The notes beneath the pieces are model-generated. The model saw only the letters and a program-made list of their open reading frames with translations, had not been told where the DNA came from and did not search any database. Of a DNA stretch of 64,000 bases, positions 1 to 12,502 are shown piece by piece; within the stretch, counting starts at the first letter, position 1; the number at the start of each line of letters is the position of its first letter. Origin of the DNA: Stappia indica (GTDB taxonomy: Bacteria > Pseudomonadota > Alphaproteobacteria > Rhizobiales > Stappiaceae). The stretch lies in assembly GCF_009789575.1 (NCBI RefSeq), contig NZ_CP046908.1, forward strand, positions 310,001 to 374,000, written 5' to 3'. The translations under genes and the position numbers were made by a program.

Positions 1-821
1 GAGTGGCCGCGATAGCGATAGGTGATCATTTCGAGGATGTACGGGCCCTTGCCCGAGCGGCAGTGCTCGAGCGCCTTCTCGCTGGCCGCCATGACGGCGC
101 GCACGTCCATGCCGTCGACCTGCTCGCCGGGAATGCCGAACGAGGCGCCGCGCTGCGAGAGATCCGTCGTCGCGGAGGCGCGCTCGACGCTGGTGCCCAT
201 GCCGTACTTGTTGTTCTCGATGACATAGACCACGGGCAGCTTCCACAGCTGCGCCATGTTGAAGCTCTCGTAGACCTGGCCCTGGTTGGAAGCGCCATCG
301 CCGAAGAAGGTCATCGCGACCGCACCGTTCTCGCGGTAGCGGTTGGCAAAGCCGAGGCCGGTGCCGAGCGAGACCTGGGCGCCGACGATGCCGTGGCCAC
401 CGTAGAACTGCTTTTCCTTGGAGAACATGTGCATGGAGCCGCCCTTCCCCTTGGAATAGCCGCCCCGGCGTCCGGTCAGCTCGGCCATGACGCCCTTCGG
501 GTCCATGTCCATGGCGAGCATGTGGCCGTGATCACGATAGCCGGTGATCATCTGGTCGCCGTCCTTGGATGCCATGCGCATGCCGACGACGACCGCTTCC
601 TGACCGATATAAAGGTGACAGAAGCCGCCGATCAGGCCCATGCCGTAAAGCTGGCCGGCCTTTTCCTCGAAGCGGCGGATGAGCAGCATGTGCCGATAGG
701 CACCCAGCTCCTGCTCCTTGGTGAACTCTACGATCGCGGGCGACGATTTGGCCGCCCCTCCCTTCGACCGGGCAGCGCTCTTCGAGCGTGCACCGGAGGT
801 CTTGCCAGACGTTCCAGCCAT
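1..821 (-). CDS. pdhA: Pyruvate dehydrogenase E1 component, alpha subunit (partial, C-terminus beyond the window)
   Basis: Thiamine-diphosphate-dependent E1 alpha chain, which decarboxylates pyruvate in the cytoplasmic pyruvate dehydrogenase complex. The visible 273 residues start at the ATG at 821, after a basic Ala/Ser/Lys-rich leader of about 25 residues. They include the E1 alpha stretches YRHMLLIRRFEEKAG, GSMHMFS, the ThDP-binding GDGASNQG and ENNKYGMGTS. The C-terminal part lies left of base 1. The gene follows ftsB on the same strand after a 195-nt AT-rich gap, so it probably has its own promoter. In related genomes the E1 beta and E2 genes follow downstream; that is inference because they are not visible here. 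Confidence 0.96.
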   Translation of the reverse strand, partial: MAGTSGKTSGARSKSAARSKGGAAKSSPAIVEFTKEQELGAYRHMLLIRRFEEKAGQLYGMGLIGGFCHLYIGQEAVVVGMRMASKDGDQMITGYRDHGHMLAMDMDPKGVMAELTGRRGGYSKGKGGSMHMFSKEKQFYGGHGIVGAQVSLGTGLGFANRYRENGAVAMTFFGDGASNQGQVYESFNMAQLWKLPVVYVIENNKYGMGTSVERASATTDLSQRGASFGIPGEQVDGMDVRAVMAASEKALEHCRSGKGPYILEMITYRYRGH

Positions 822-1016
822 GTCCCTCGTCTCGGTTTTGCGTCCCTTGCGGGACTGCGTTTCCCCTTCAGCAATCTAGCGGAAGGTACGCGAGGGGAAA
901 AGTCAATGAAAGCCGGAAGTTGATGGCGCAAGAATCATATTATGTTGCTGATATTGAACATGTTTTTGAAATTTAACTGAAAGATGGTTCAAAATTCGCT
1001 TTGAACCTGTTTTCGG
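822..1016 (-). promoter_or_regulatory. AT-rich ftsB-pdhA intergenic region with an inverted repeat
   Basis: This 195-nt gap is markedly AT-rich between about 920 and 1010, unlike its GC-rich surroundings, and is the likely pdhA promoter region. It holds a perfect 8-bp inverted repeat, GGTTCAAA (986-993) and TTTGAACC (1000-1007), with a 6-nt loop. The repeat starts about 10 nt past the ftsB stop codon. There is no clear T-run after it on the minus strand, so an operator is as likely as a terminator. Promoter boxes were not assigned with confidence. Confidence 0.45.
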
Positions 1017-1406
1017 TTACTCTGCAGAGGCGCGGCTCGGGCGCAGGATCGCCAGCTCCTGCGAATGCACCAGGTTCAGGCTTGCGCGCGCCCGCTCGTC
1101 GATCATGTCCGGATCGAGGCTTTCGGGGCGCAGCAACATCACGCGCCTGAGCAAGTCTTCGCGTTCCCCGCGCACCACGGCAAGCTCTTTCTCGAGCTCG
1201 GCATAGCGATGCTCGATCCGTGCCTTGCCCACGAGACCGAGCTCGCCGTTCAGCGCGTGAAAGGCGAAGTAGGCAACAAGCCCCACGGCAATCGCGGGCA
1301 CCGTGAGGCGCTGGCGAAGGGTACGGCGGCGATGGCGAGTGGAATTGAACGGCACGGAAGCGACCCGACTCGATACGAACAGTTCGACGGGATCACTATC
1401 GGCCAT
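1017..1406 (-). CDS. ftsB: FtsB/DivIC-family septum formation initiator
   Basis: Small bitopic membrane protein (129 aa) of the FtsB/DivIC family, a divisome component that in other bacteria partners FtsL and FtsQ at the septum. The N-terminal 35 residues are basic and cytoplasmic. One membrane segment (about residues 36-52, VPAIAVGLVAYFAFHAL) follows, then a coiled-coil periplasmic part rich in Glu, Arg and Leu (ELEKELAVVRGEREDLLRRV). The position between mfd and pdhA on the same strand is usual for this gene in Hyphomicrobiales. The first in-frame ATG is used; a later start cannot be excluded because no strong ribosome binding site decides it. Confidence 0.85.
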   Translation of the reverse strand: MADSDPVELFVSSRVASVPFNSTRHRRRTLRQRLTVPAIAVGLVAYFAFHALNGELGLVGKARIEHRYAELEKELAVVRGEREDLLRRVMLLRPESLDPDMIDERARASLNLVHSQELAILRPSRASAE

Positions 1407-1442
1407 CAGCCTTAATGGTTGGTTGCCGCCCGGGCGAAAGGC

Positions 1443-4943
<3,501 letters not shown>

Positions 4944-4993
4944 GATTCGGTTCCCGGCCCGGCCAGCCACGCCCCATGCGGCTGGCGGAGAGT

Positions 4994-5290
4994 TTAGCTG
5001 CTCTTGCTGCGATAGGCGGCGATGGCGCGATACAGCGCGGTGTCGTGCTCGGCCGGGACCGGCTTGCGCCCGATCATCCAGGCGAACAGCTCCTGGTCGG
5101 AGACATCCATCAGCACTTCCAGCGTGGCAAGATCCGCCTCGCTCATCGTCCCGGCATGCTCGCCCACATAGCCGCCGAGGAGAATGTCCATCTCCTTCAT
5201 GCCGCGATGCTGGCAGCGATAGAGAATGCGCTTGCGCCGCGCGTTGTCGTCGTCGCGCTCGCTTTCGGACGTGACCGTGCGGTCTGCCAT
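4994..5290 (-). CDS. sdhE: Succinate dehydrogenase flavinylation factor SdhE
   Basis: Small cytoplasmic protein (98 aa) of the SdhE/SDHAF2 family (formerly DUF339), which promotes covalent FAD attachment to the succinate dehydrogenase flavoprotein subunit. The conserved RGxxE signature is visible in YRCQHRGMKEMD around residues 25-36, followed by the family's acidic helical part ending in DQELFAWMIGRKPVP. The location between mfd and the divergent recG is a common alphaproteobacterial arrangement. The start is the ATG at 5290, with 199 nt to the recG start on the other strand. Confidence 0.93.
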   Translation of the reverse strand: MADRTVTSESERDDDNARRKRILYRCQHRGMKEMDILLGGYVGEHAGTMSEADLATLEVLMDVSDQELFAWMIGRKPVPAEHDTALYRAIAAYRSKSS

Positions 5291-5489
5291 GCCGTTTCCT
5301 TTGTCTTCGCCAGCGCCCGCTGGGGACGCATCTGCCCGGCCGCACGGGTGCGGCCTTGACAGAACCCTGATCGTGCGCGGGTTATAGCGGTCCCCGCGTG
5401 AAACTCAATGCACGGGGCTGCCGCCGGTTCCAGCGACCGTGCCCTTGGCAGCATGTCCACCAGCCAGAAGACCGGCCCGCTTCCTGTCC

Positions 5490-7598
5490 ATGCGCCCTTC
5501 GATCCTCGACCCCCTGTTCGCTCCCGTTTCGTCCCTGCCGGGCGTCGGCTCCAGGCTGGCGACTCGGCTTGTCAGCCTGCTGGGAACGGACCCGGAACGC
5601 GAGCCGCATGTCATCGACCTGTTGATGCACATCCCGAGCGGCATCATCGACCGGCGCCTGCGCCCCGGCATCGCGCGTGCACCGGAAGGAGCCATCGTCA
5701 CGCTGGAGGTGCGGATCGACCGCCATCAGGCCCCTCCCCGCGGCAGTCGCGCCCCCTACCGGATCTTCGGCCACGACGACAGCGGCGAGATCGCCTTCGT
5801 GTTCTTCCATGCCAATTCCAGCTGGCTGGAAAAGTCCATGCCGGTGGGCGCCGATCTCATCGTCTCCGGCCGGGTCGAGTGGTTCAACGGCCGCCCACAG
5901 ATGGTTCACCCCGATCATGTGGTGCCGGCGGAGGAGGCCGACACGCTGCCGCTGGTCGAGCCCGTCTATCCGCTGACGCAGGGCCTGTCGGGCAAGGTGC
6001 TGCAAAAGGCCATCGCTGCGGGCCTGGAGCGCGTGCCGGATCTTCCCGAATGGCTGGATGCTGCCCATGGCAAGCGGGCGAACTGGCCCTCGTTCCGCGA
6101 GGCGCTGATCGCGCTGCATCGGCCGGACGAGGCGCGCCTTGCCGAACAAGGCGAGGACAGCGCAGCTTTGACGCGCCTCAGCTATGACGAGTTTCTCGCC
6201 AACCAGCTTGCTCTTGCCCTCGTGCGGCGCTCGCTGCGCCAGACACGGGGCATCGGCCGCACATTTGACGGAGCCTTGAAGGCAAAGATCCTGGCTGCCC
6301 TTCCCTATTCCCTCACAGACGGCCAAGCGCAGGCAGTCCGGGAGATCGAGGAGGATCTCGCCTCGCCGATCCGCATGCTGCGTCTGCTGCAAGGCGATGT
6401 CGGCGCCGGCAAGACCGTGGTGGGTCTGCTCGCAGCGGCCGCCGCCATCGAATCGGGCGCCCAGACCGTGATGATGGCACCGACCGAAATCCTCGCCCGC
6501 CAGCACCATGCCTCACTCGCCCCGCTGTGCGAGGCCGCCGGCATTCGACTTGCCGTCCTCACCGGACGAGACGGCGCCCGGCACAAGCGCGAGACGCGGG
6601 CAGCGCTGGAAGCCGGCGAGATCGACCTTCTCGTCGGCACCCACGCGCTTTTCCAGTCGGACATCGCATTCGCCAATCTCGGCCTGGCCATCGTCGATGA
6701 GCAGCACCGCTTCGGCGTCCACCAGCGCCTGATGCTCGCCTCCAAGGGACAGAGCGTCGACATGCTGGTGATGACGGCAACGCCCATCCCGCGCACGCTC
6801 GTGCTCACCTATTTCGGCGACATGGAAGTCTCCCGCCTGACGGAAAAGCCCGCCGGCCGTCAGCCGATCACCACGGTCGCCGTGCCGCTCGACCGCATGG
6901 ACGAGGTGGTCGAGCGCCTGCGTGCCGCCTTGCAGGAGGGCAAGAAGGCTTACTGGGTGTGCCCTCTCGTCGAAGAATCCGAGAAATCCGACCTTGCTGC
7001 GGCCGAGGAGCGCCATGCGGTCCTGACGCAGCTCCTGGGACCGCGCGTGGCGCTGGTGCACGGGCGCCAGAGCAGCGACGAGAAAGACGCTGCCATGCGC
7101 GCGTTCAAGGACGGCCCCGTCCAGCTTCTGGTTGCCACCACCGTGATCGAGGTCGGCGTCGATGTGCCGGAAGCCTCCATCATCGTCATCGAACACGCCG
7201 AACGGTTCGGCCTGTCGCAGTTGCACCAGCTGCGCGGCCGGGTCGGGCGCGGCAAGGAAGCCTCGACCTGCCTCCTGCTCTACAAGACGCCGATCGGCGA
7301 GACGGCCCGCGCGCGTCTTTCGATCATGCGCGAGACCAACGACGGCTTCCTGATCGCCGAGGAAGATCTGCGCCTGCGCGGCGAGGGCGAAATTCTCGGC
7401 ACCCGCCAGTCCGGCACGCCGGGCTTCCGCATCGCCGATGCGGGTACCCAAGCAGAGCTGCTGGAGACCGCGCGCGACGACGCCCGGCTGGTGCTGGAGA
7501 CGGAGCCGGCCCTCGACGGCAAGCGCGGGCCGCATCTCAGGATGCTGCTCTATCTGTTCGGACGCGACGAGGCCGTCCGCCTGCTCCGCGCCGGATGA
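5490..7598 (+). CDS. recG: ATP-dependent DNA helicase RecG
   Basis: Superfamily 2 helicase (702 aa) that regresses stalled replication forks and processes branched DNA. An N-terminal wedge/OB-fold domain (about residues 60-160) precedes the motor domains. Walker A GDVGAGKT begins near residue 302, DEQHRFGV near 403, TATPIPRTL shortly after, and the GRVGRGK motif is in the C-terminal helicase domain. The ATG at 5490 (MRPSILDPLF) fits family N-termini better than an upstream GTG at 5439. It converges with the DUF502 gene, leaving 27 nt between stop codons. Confidence 0.96.
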   Translation: MRPSILDPLFAPVSSLPGVGSRLATRLVSLLGTDPEREPHVIDLLMHIPSGIIDRRLRPGIARAPEGAIVTLEVRIDRHQAPPRGSRAPYRIFGHDDSGEIAFVFFHANSSWLEKSMPVGADLIVSGRVEWFNGRPQMVHPDHVVPAEEADTLPLVEPVYPLTQGLSGKVLQKAIAAGLERVPDLPEWLDAAHGKRANWPSFREALIALHRPDEARLAEQGEDSAALTRLSYDEFLANQLALALVRRSLRQTRGIGRTFDGALKAKILAALPYSLTDGQAQAVREIEEDLASPIRMLRLLQGDVGAGKTVVGLLAAAAAIESGAQTVMMAPTEILARQHHASLAPLCEAAGIRLAVLTGRDGARHKRETRAALEAGEIDLLVGTHALFQSDIAFANLGLAIVDEQHRFGVHQRLMLASKGQSVDMLVMTATPIPRTLVLTYFGDMEVSRLTEKPAGRQPITTVAVPLDRMDEVVERLRAALQEGKKAYWVCPLVEESEKSDLAAAEERHAVLTQLLGPRVALVHGRQSSDEKDAAMRAFKDGPVQLLVATTVIEVGVDVPEASIIVIEHAERFGLSQLHQLRGRVGRGKEASTCLLLYKTPIGETARARLSIMRETNDGFLIAEEDLRLRGEGEILGTRQSGTPGFRIADAGTQAELLETARDDARLVLETEPALDGKRGPHLRMLLYLFGRDEAVRLLRAG

Positions 7599-7625
7599 CG
7601 TCGGGAGCTGCTCTCCGGCACGATC

Positions 7626-8363
7626 TCAACCAGGGGAGGCGGTGGCCTCGTCCTCGTTCTTCTGCAGCTGTGCCGAGGCCAGCTTGTCGTATTCCGGGCT
7701 GACCAGGCCCGCGGAGATGACAAGCTTCGCCGCTTCTTCCACCGTCATGTCGAGTTCGATGATCTCGTTCTTGGGAACGTAGAGCAGGAAGCCCGAAGTC
7801 GGATTCGGCGTCGTCGGCAGGAAGACGGCGGTGACATTCGCCCCCTCCTTGTCGAGCCGGTGCGCGACCTCGCCGCGTGCATCGGTTGCGATGAACACGA
7901 TCGCCCACAGGCCCGGGCGGGGATACTGGATGATCGCCGCCTTCTTGAAGCTGTTGGAACGCTCCGCCAGCACCGTCTCGAAGATCTGCTTCAGGCCGCT
8001 GTAGAGATTGCGCACCACCGGCATGCGGCCCAGCAGCAGCTCGCCATAGGACACCAACGTCTTGCCGGCGATATTCGCCGTCAGGAAGCCGATGACGACG
8101 AGCGCGAGGAACGCGACGATCAGGCCCACGCCCGGAACCGGAAGGGGAAGATAGGTGTCGGGATTGTATACCTGCGGGATCAGCGGCTTGATCCAGCCGT
8201 CCACCCACTGGACGATCGACCAGGTCAGATAGGCCGTGATGCCGAGCGGGCCGGCAATGATCAGTCCGGTAAGGAAATAGTTCCGCAGCCGGGTCATTGC
8301 CCTCGGCCGCGCCGCTGGCGCCGGGACTGGCTCCAGCTCTTCGGGATTGCTGCTTCCGCTCAT
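7626..8363 (-). CDS. DUF502 family integral membrane protein
   Basis: Inner-membrane protein of the DUF502 family, function unknown (245 aa from the ATG at 8363). Two membrane segments are evident: about residues 30-50 (YFLTGLIIAGPLGITAYLTW) and about 75-100 (GLIVAFLALVVIGFLTA). Between them is the family's short Pro-rich loop, and a soluble domain with GELLLGRMPVVRNLYSGLKQ follows. The C-terminal part is predicted beta-rich and ends in an acidic tail. DUF502 genes often sit between glmS and recG in this lineage, which is why it is placed here, but that adjacency does not reveal its job. Confidence 0.88.
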   Translation of the reverse strand: MSGSSNPEELEPVPAPAARPRAMTRLRNYFLTGLIIAGPLGITAYLTWSIVQWVDGWIKPLIPQVYNPDTYLPLPVPGVGLIVAFLALVVIGFLTANIAGKTLVSYGELLLGRMPVVRNLYSGLKQIFETVLAERSNSFKKAAIIQYPRPGLWAIVFIATDARGEVAHRLDKEGANVTAVFLPTTPNPTSGFLLYVPKNEIIELDMTVEEAAKLVISAGLVSPEYDKLASAQLQKNEDEATASPG

Positions 8364-8532
8364 AGTCGCTTCACGTCCTGCCATGCGGCGATACGGCTCT
8401 GGCTGTACCGCCCTCGCACGCTGCCCACCCTCGCACACTTACGATGTTGCAGCGCCGAACTAGCCCCCTGCCCGAACATTTGATAGTCAGCCTGAGCGAT
8501 TGAGCAAGTCGCCATGGAGACAAACCGGTTTC

Positions 8533-8940
8533 ATGGACCAGAATGCACCCACGCCCGGCTCGTCTTGGGCCCTGCGTCTCGGTTACCGGCTGCTCGGTGC
8601 ATTGCTGGTGGCGATCGGCATAGTCGGCGCGTTCCTGCCGCTGCTTCCCTCCACCATCTTCTTCATCGGTGCAACGGCTTGCTTTGCCCGCTCCTCACCG
8701 GCACTCGAAGCCTGGCTGCTCGAGCACCCGCAATTCGGCCCCGGCATCCGCGCCTGGCGCGACGAGCGGGCGATCCGTCCGCGCGCCAAGATCGCTGCAC
8801 TGTGCGGAATGGCATTCGGCTATGCCGTCTTCCTGCTCTCGGCCAAGCCGACCTTGCCGCTGGCCGTTTTCGTCTCCGTTGTGCTGATGGGCTGCGCGAC
8901 CTATGTCGCCTCGCGTCCCTCGGGCTCCGAGTTTGACTGA
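8533..8940 (+). CDS. YbaN/DUF454 family inner-membrane protein
   Basis: Small membrane protein (135 aa) matching the YbaN (DUF454) family, role unknown. It has a first hydrophobic hairpin (ALLVAIGIVGAFLPLLPST) with the family's PLLPST turn, a cytoplasmic segment containing FARSSPALEAWLLEHP and RAIRPRAK, then two further hydrophobic segments (residues about 85-125). The ATG at 8533 is chosen over an upstream in-frame TTG at 8500 because the protein then starts shortly before the first membrane helix. It is divergent from the DUF502 gene. Confidence 0.85.
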   Translation: MDQNAPTPGSSWALRLGYRLLGALLVAIGIVGAFLPLLPSTIFFIGATACFARSSPALEAWLLEHPQFGPGIRAWRDERAIRPRAKIAALCGMAFGYAVFLLSAKPTLPLAVFVSVVLMGCATYVASRPSGSEFD

Positions 8941-9114
8941 AACAACCTGGCTGCCTCTTTCTCACCAATGGTTTACCATCGCGCGACAAGGCGTCGCACC
9001 ATGTGATGCCGGTCACGGCGACAGGACACTCCTGCGCGCAGACTTGCCTCATCCCGTCATCCGATCCCGCAAGGACAGGCCGACGGTCAAACCAGAGAAT
9101 GCGAGGATTTGGCA
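8941..9114. other. Intergenic gap before the cysteine-rich repeat protein
   Basis: This 174-nt stretch holds the presumed promoter of the downstream secreted protein. A GAGG ribosome binding site lies 8 nt before the ATG at 9115. I see no hairpin terminator and no clear sigma-70 boxes. Confidence 0.4.
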
Positions 9115-10575
9115 ATGACCAGGAGATCACATGTCTTTGCAGGCGCGACCTGCGCCGACCCGCCGCCCCTGACTGCAAGCCTGCGGGCTGCCGTTTGGTT
9201 GCTCATGGGAATGACGCTGGCCTTTTTCGCCCTTCTGCAGACGCCGGCTGCGGCCCAGCCGCTGGACCTTGGCCGCGACAGGCCCATCATCCTGCCCGAG
9301 CGGCCGATCCTGTGCGCCCCGCCGCGGGTGATGCAGAACGGCCGTTGCGTGCGCCCCGACCGGCCGATCCTGTGCCCGCCGCCGCGCGTGATGCGTGGCG
9401 GTCGCTGCGAAATGCCCGAACGTCCGGCCGTCTGCCTGCCGCCCAGGGTCATGCGCAATGGCCAGTGCGTGCTGCCGGCCCCGGTGATCTGCGCGCCCCC
9501 GCGGGTGATGCAGAACGGCCGCTGCATCATGCCTCCGATCGTCTGCCGCCCGCCGCAGGTTCGCCGCGGCAACCGCTGCGTCATGCCGGAACGTCCCGAA
9601 GTGTGCCGTCCGCCGATGGTGATGCGCGGCGGCCGCTGCGTTGCGCCGCCGGTCATCTGCCGTCCGCCGGAAGTGCGCCGTGGCAATCGCTGCGTGATGC
9701 CCGACCGGCCGCCGGTGTGCCGTCTGCCCTACATCTACTCCGCCCGCGAGCGGCGCTGCATCCTGCCGGTTCCGGTGCCGCCGATCGTCACCCCGCCGGC
9801 CTGCATTGCGCCCTGGCAGTACTCGCGGTCCGCAGGCGGCTGCATCTGCCCGAGCGGCTATGTGGTCGACCGCGGCGAATGCGTGCGCCGCGACAGCCAG
9901 GCCTGCACGTTCCCGTTCGTCTATTCCTCGAACCAGAACCGCTGCGTCTGCGCACAAGGCTATCGCCCCTTCGGCGCCGGCTGTGCACCGGAGCGTCCCG
10001 CCCCCACGCCGCAGGAGAACATCTCCTGGATCCAGGCCTGCCTGAACGCCGCCGGCTACGATGCCGGGCCGGTGGATGGCCTGACCGGCCGGCGGACCCG
10101 CGACGCCTGGGCCAGCTTCCGCGAGGACAGCGACCTTGGCACCGACGAGGCTCCATACACGGACCCCGCAACGCTGGCCAAGCTCTTCGCCGCCTGCAAT
10201 CCGGCCGGCGAGAGCGAGAATAGTGCACCCGCGCCCGATACAGGCACTGGCGGGGATTCGGGTGCCGACGGCACGGATGCGAGCGATACAGGCAGTGTGC
10301 CCTCGGCCGGCCCGTTTGCCGCCGCCCCTGCCCTGTGCGCCAGCGGCCGTCTCTACAGCCTGCTCAGCGCCGAAGACGAAAGCCTGGAGCCCTGCGGCCG
10401 CAGCTGCATCCCGGCGCCGGAAGGCATGAGCGAGGAAGAACTGCTCCAGCAGCAGGACCGTCAAGGCATCACCTGGTGCCGCTCCTGCGTCACCGTCGGT
10501 GCGCTGGGCATGCTGTGTCCCGCTGCGGCCGACGATGAGGAGACGGAAGCCGACGGGCAGAAGCCGGCGAACTGA
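9115..10575 (+). CDS. Secreted cysteine-rich repeat protein with a peptidoglycan-binding-like region
   Basis: Unrecognised exported protein (486 aa). A signal peptide is followed by a likely cleavage after TPAAA (about residue 47). Residues about 60-230 hold eight degenerate repeats of 18-23 residues with the pattern C-x-P-P-x-V-M-x-x-G-R-C-x-x-P, two cysteines each, often joined by RP. Two longer cysteine modules follow (about 230-295), resembling small disulfide-rich domains. A segment SWIQACLNAAGYDAGPVDG (about 303-321) resembles a peptidoglycan-binding helical fold. The C-terminus is Ala/Gly/Asp-rich with further cysteines (CGRSC, CRSC). The repeats suggest a disulfide-stabilised cell-surface rod, but the function is unknown. 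Confidence 0.85.
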   Translation: MTRRSHVFAGATCADPPPLTASLRAAVWLLMGMTLAFFALLQTPAAAQPLDLGRDRPIILPERPILCAPPRVMQNGRCVRPDRPILCPPPRVMRGGRCEMPERPAVCLPPRVMRNGQCVLPAPVICAPPRVMQNGRCIMPPIVCRPPQVRRGNRCVMPERPEVCRPPMVMRGGRCVAPPVICRPPEVRRGNRCVMPDRPPVCRLPYIYSARERRCILPVPVPPIVTPPACIAPWQYSRSAGGCICPSGYVVDRGECVRRDSQACTFPFVYSSNQNRCVCAQGYRPFGAGCAPERPAPTPQENISWIQACLNAAGYDAGPVDGLTGRRTRDAWASFREDSDLGTDEAPYTDPATLAKLFAACNPAGESENSAPAPDTGTGGDSGADGTDASDTGSVPSAGPFAAAPALCASGRLYSLLSAEDESLEPCGRSCIPAPEGMSEEELLQQQDRQGITWCRSCVTVGALGMLCPAAADDEETEADGQKPAN

Positions 10576-10600
10576 TCGTCCTCGACGCCCGCAAAAACAC

Positions 10601-10632
10601 GGCCGCCCGGAGATCTTCCGGGCGGCCTTTTC
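10601..10632 (+). terminator. Rho-independent terminator
   Basis: A perfect GC-rich stem of GGCCGCCCGG and CCGGGCGGCC with a 7-nt loop (AGATCTT) is followed by TTTT. It lies 26 nt after the stop of the cysteine-rich protein. The stem could also serve transcripts arriving from glmS on the other strand, although that side has a weaker T-run. Confidence 0.85.
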
Positions 10633-10635
10633 GTT

Positions 10636-10665
10636 GCAGCGTGGATACGGGCAGCGTGGATACGG
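10636..10665. repeat. Perfect 15-bp tandem duplication
   Basis: The 15-mer GCAGCGTGGATACGG occurs twice in tandem without mismatch (10636-10650 and 10651-10665). It lies between the terminator and the glmS stop codon. Because it is a perfect copy it is probably recent. Confidence 0.9.
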
Positions 10666-10675
10666 ACGCGACCGC

Positions 10676-12502
10676 CTATTCCACCGTCACGGATTTCGCG
10701 AGATTGCGCGGCTGGTCCACATCCGTGCCCATGAAGACGGCGGTGTGATAGGCGATCAGCTGCACCGGCAGCGCGAAAACGATCGGCGCGATGAACTCCG
10801 GCACGTCGGGCACCACGACGGTGCGCCAGGTCGGCGCGCCGCAGGCGGCGGCCCCCTTCTCGTCGGTGATCAGCACCACCTTGCCGCCGCGCGCCGCAAC
10901 CTCCTCCATGTTGGAGACGGTCTTCTCGAACACCTGGTCGAACGGTGCGATGACGATCACCGGAACATCCTCGTCGATCAGCGCGATCGGGCCGTGCTTC
11001 AGCTCTCCGGCCGGATAGCCTTCCGCGTGGATGTAGGAGATTTCCTTGAGCTTGAGCGCGCCTTCCATGGCAAGCGGGAAGCTGGTGCCGCGCCCGAGAT
11101 AGAGCACGTCGCGCGCCCGCGACAGCGGCTGGGCCAGGGCTTCTATCTCCGCCTCGAGCGACAGCGCGCGGTTGACCGTGCCCGGCACCTCGGCAAGGGC
11201 GCGCACCAGCGCGGCGGCCTCATCGGCGGAGACATGGCCGCGCTGCACGCCCGCATGCACCGCAAGCGAGGCAAGGACCGCCAGCTGGCAGGTGAAGGCC
11301 TTGGTCGATGCGACGCCGATCTCGCGCCCCGCAATCGTCGGAAACACCAGGTCGGCCTCGCGGGCGATGGTCGACTCCGGCACGTTGACCACCGCCGCGA
11401 CCTTGATGCCCTGCGACTTGCAGTAGCGAAGGCCCGCCAGCGTGTCCGCCGTTTCGCCGGACTGCGAGATGAACAGCGCCATGTCGCCCTTGAGGATCGG
11501 CATTTCGCGGTAACGAAACTCGGAGGCGACATCGATGTCGACGGGCAGCCTTGCGTAGCGCTCGAACCAGTACTTCGCGACGAGGCCGGCGTAATACGCC
11601 GTTCCGCAGGCCGAGATGATCAGCCGGTCCAGCGGCGCGAAGTCGATGGATGTGCCGTTGGTGAAGGTCGTCTGCATCTTCGACAGGTCCAGATAGCGCG
11701 ACAGCGTGTGGCCGATGACCTCCGGCTGCTCGTGGATCTCCTTCGCCATGAAGTGGCGATAGTTGCCCTTGTCGATGGTCAGCGAGACGGCCTGCGAGGC
11801 GATCACCGGCCGCTCGACCGGCGCATTGGAAGCGTCCATGATTTCGCAGCTGTGGCGGGTGAGCACCACCCAGTCGCCTTCCTCCAGATAGGAGATCCGG
11901 TCGGTGAAGGGCGACAGCGCGATGGCGTCCGAGCCGAGGAACATCTCGCCCTCGCCATAACCGACGGCGAGCGGCGAACCGCGCCTTGCACCGATCAGCA
12001 GATCCTCCTGACCTTCGAAGAGGAAGGCCAGTGCGAAGGCGCCCCGGAGCTTGGGCAGGGTCACGGCCACCGCATCGCGCGGGCTGGCGCCGCGAGCGAG
12101 CTCGCGCGAGACCATATGCGCGACGACTTCCGTATCCGTATCGCTGGAGAGCTTCGCGCCGCCGGCCTGCAGCTCGCCGCGCAGCTCCAGATAGTTCTCG
12201 ATGATGCCGTTATGGACGACGGCAACGCCCGGCGCCGAATGCGGATGGGCGTTCGCCTCGGTCGCTGCGCCATGCGTTGCCCACCGGGTGTGGCCGATGC
12301 CGGCAAGACCGGCAATCGGCGAGCGCTCCAGCTTGTCCTGGAGGTTGCGCAGCTTGCCCGGAGCGCGGCAACGCAGCAGCCGGCCAGCGTCGAGCGTTGC
12401 AACGCCGGCCGAATCGTAGCCACGATATTCCAGCCGCTTCAGCGCATCGACCAGCAGGCCCGCGACCGGCTGCTTTCCCAAGATCCCGACAATTCCGCAC
12501 AT
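10676..12502 (-). CDS. glmS: Glutamine-fructose-6-phosphate aminotransferase (isomerizing) GlmS
   Basis: Makes glucosamine-6-phosphate from fructose-6-phosphate and glutamine, the first step to UDP-GlcNAc for peptidoglycan and lipid A. The start ATG at 12502 yields MCGIVGILG, placing the catalytic N-terminal cysteine directly after Met, which settles the start. The class II glutaminase domain spans about residues 1-230. Two SIS sugar-isomerase domains follow (SQSGETADT near 345; LGRGTSFPLAMEGALKLKE in the second), and the protein ends in the conserved LAKSVTVE. At 608 aa it is the family norm. No glmU is adjacent. Confidence 0.97.
   Translation of the reverse strand: MCGIVGILGKQPVAGLLVDALKRLEYRGYDSAGVATLDAGRLLRCRAPGKLRNLQDKLERSPIAGLAGIGHTRWATHGAATEANAHPHSAPGVAVVHNGIIENYLELRGELQAGGAKLSSDTDTEVVAHMVSRELARGASPRDAVAVTLPKLRGAFALAFLFEGQEDLLIGARRGSPLAVGYGEGEMFLGSDAIALSPFTDRISYLEEGDWVVLTRHSCEIMDASNAPVERPVIASQAVSLTIDKGNYRHFMAKEIHEQPEVIGHTLSRYLDLSKMQTTFTNGTSIDFAPLDRLIISACGTAYYAGLVAKYWFERYARLPVDIDVASEFRYREMPILKGDMALFISQSGETADTLAGLRYCKSQGIKVAAVVNVPESTIAREADLVFPTIAGREIGVASTKAFTCQLAVLASLAVHAGVQRGHVSADEAAALVRALAEVPGTVNRALSLEAEIEALAQPLSRARDVLYLGRGTSFPLAMEGALKLKEISYIHAEGYPAGELKHGPIALIDEDVPVIVIAPFDQVFEKTVSNMEEVAARGGKVVLITDEKGAAACGAPTWRTVVVPDVPEFIAPIVFALPVQLIAYHTAVFMGTDVDQPRNLAKSVTVE

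Noticed and set aside
3-923. 306-codon plus-strand frame at the left edge
   Set aside because: Antisense to pdhA, whose family motifs are clear on the minus strand.
4944-5345. Long N-terminal extension of Mfd through sdhE
   Set aside because: The extension is in a shadow frame of sdhE and has no Mfd-like sequence.
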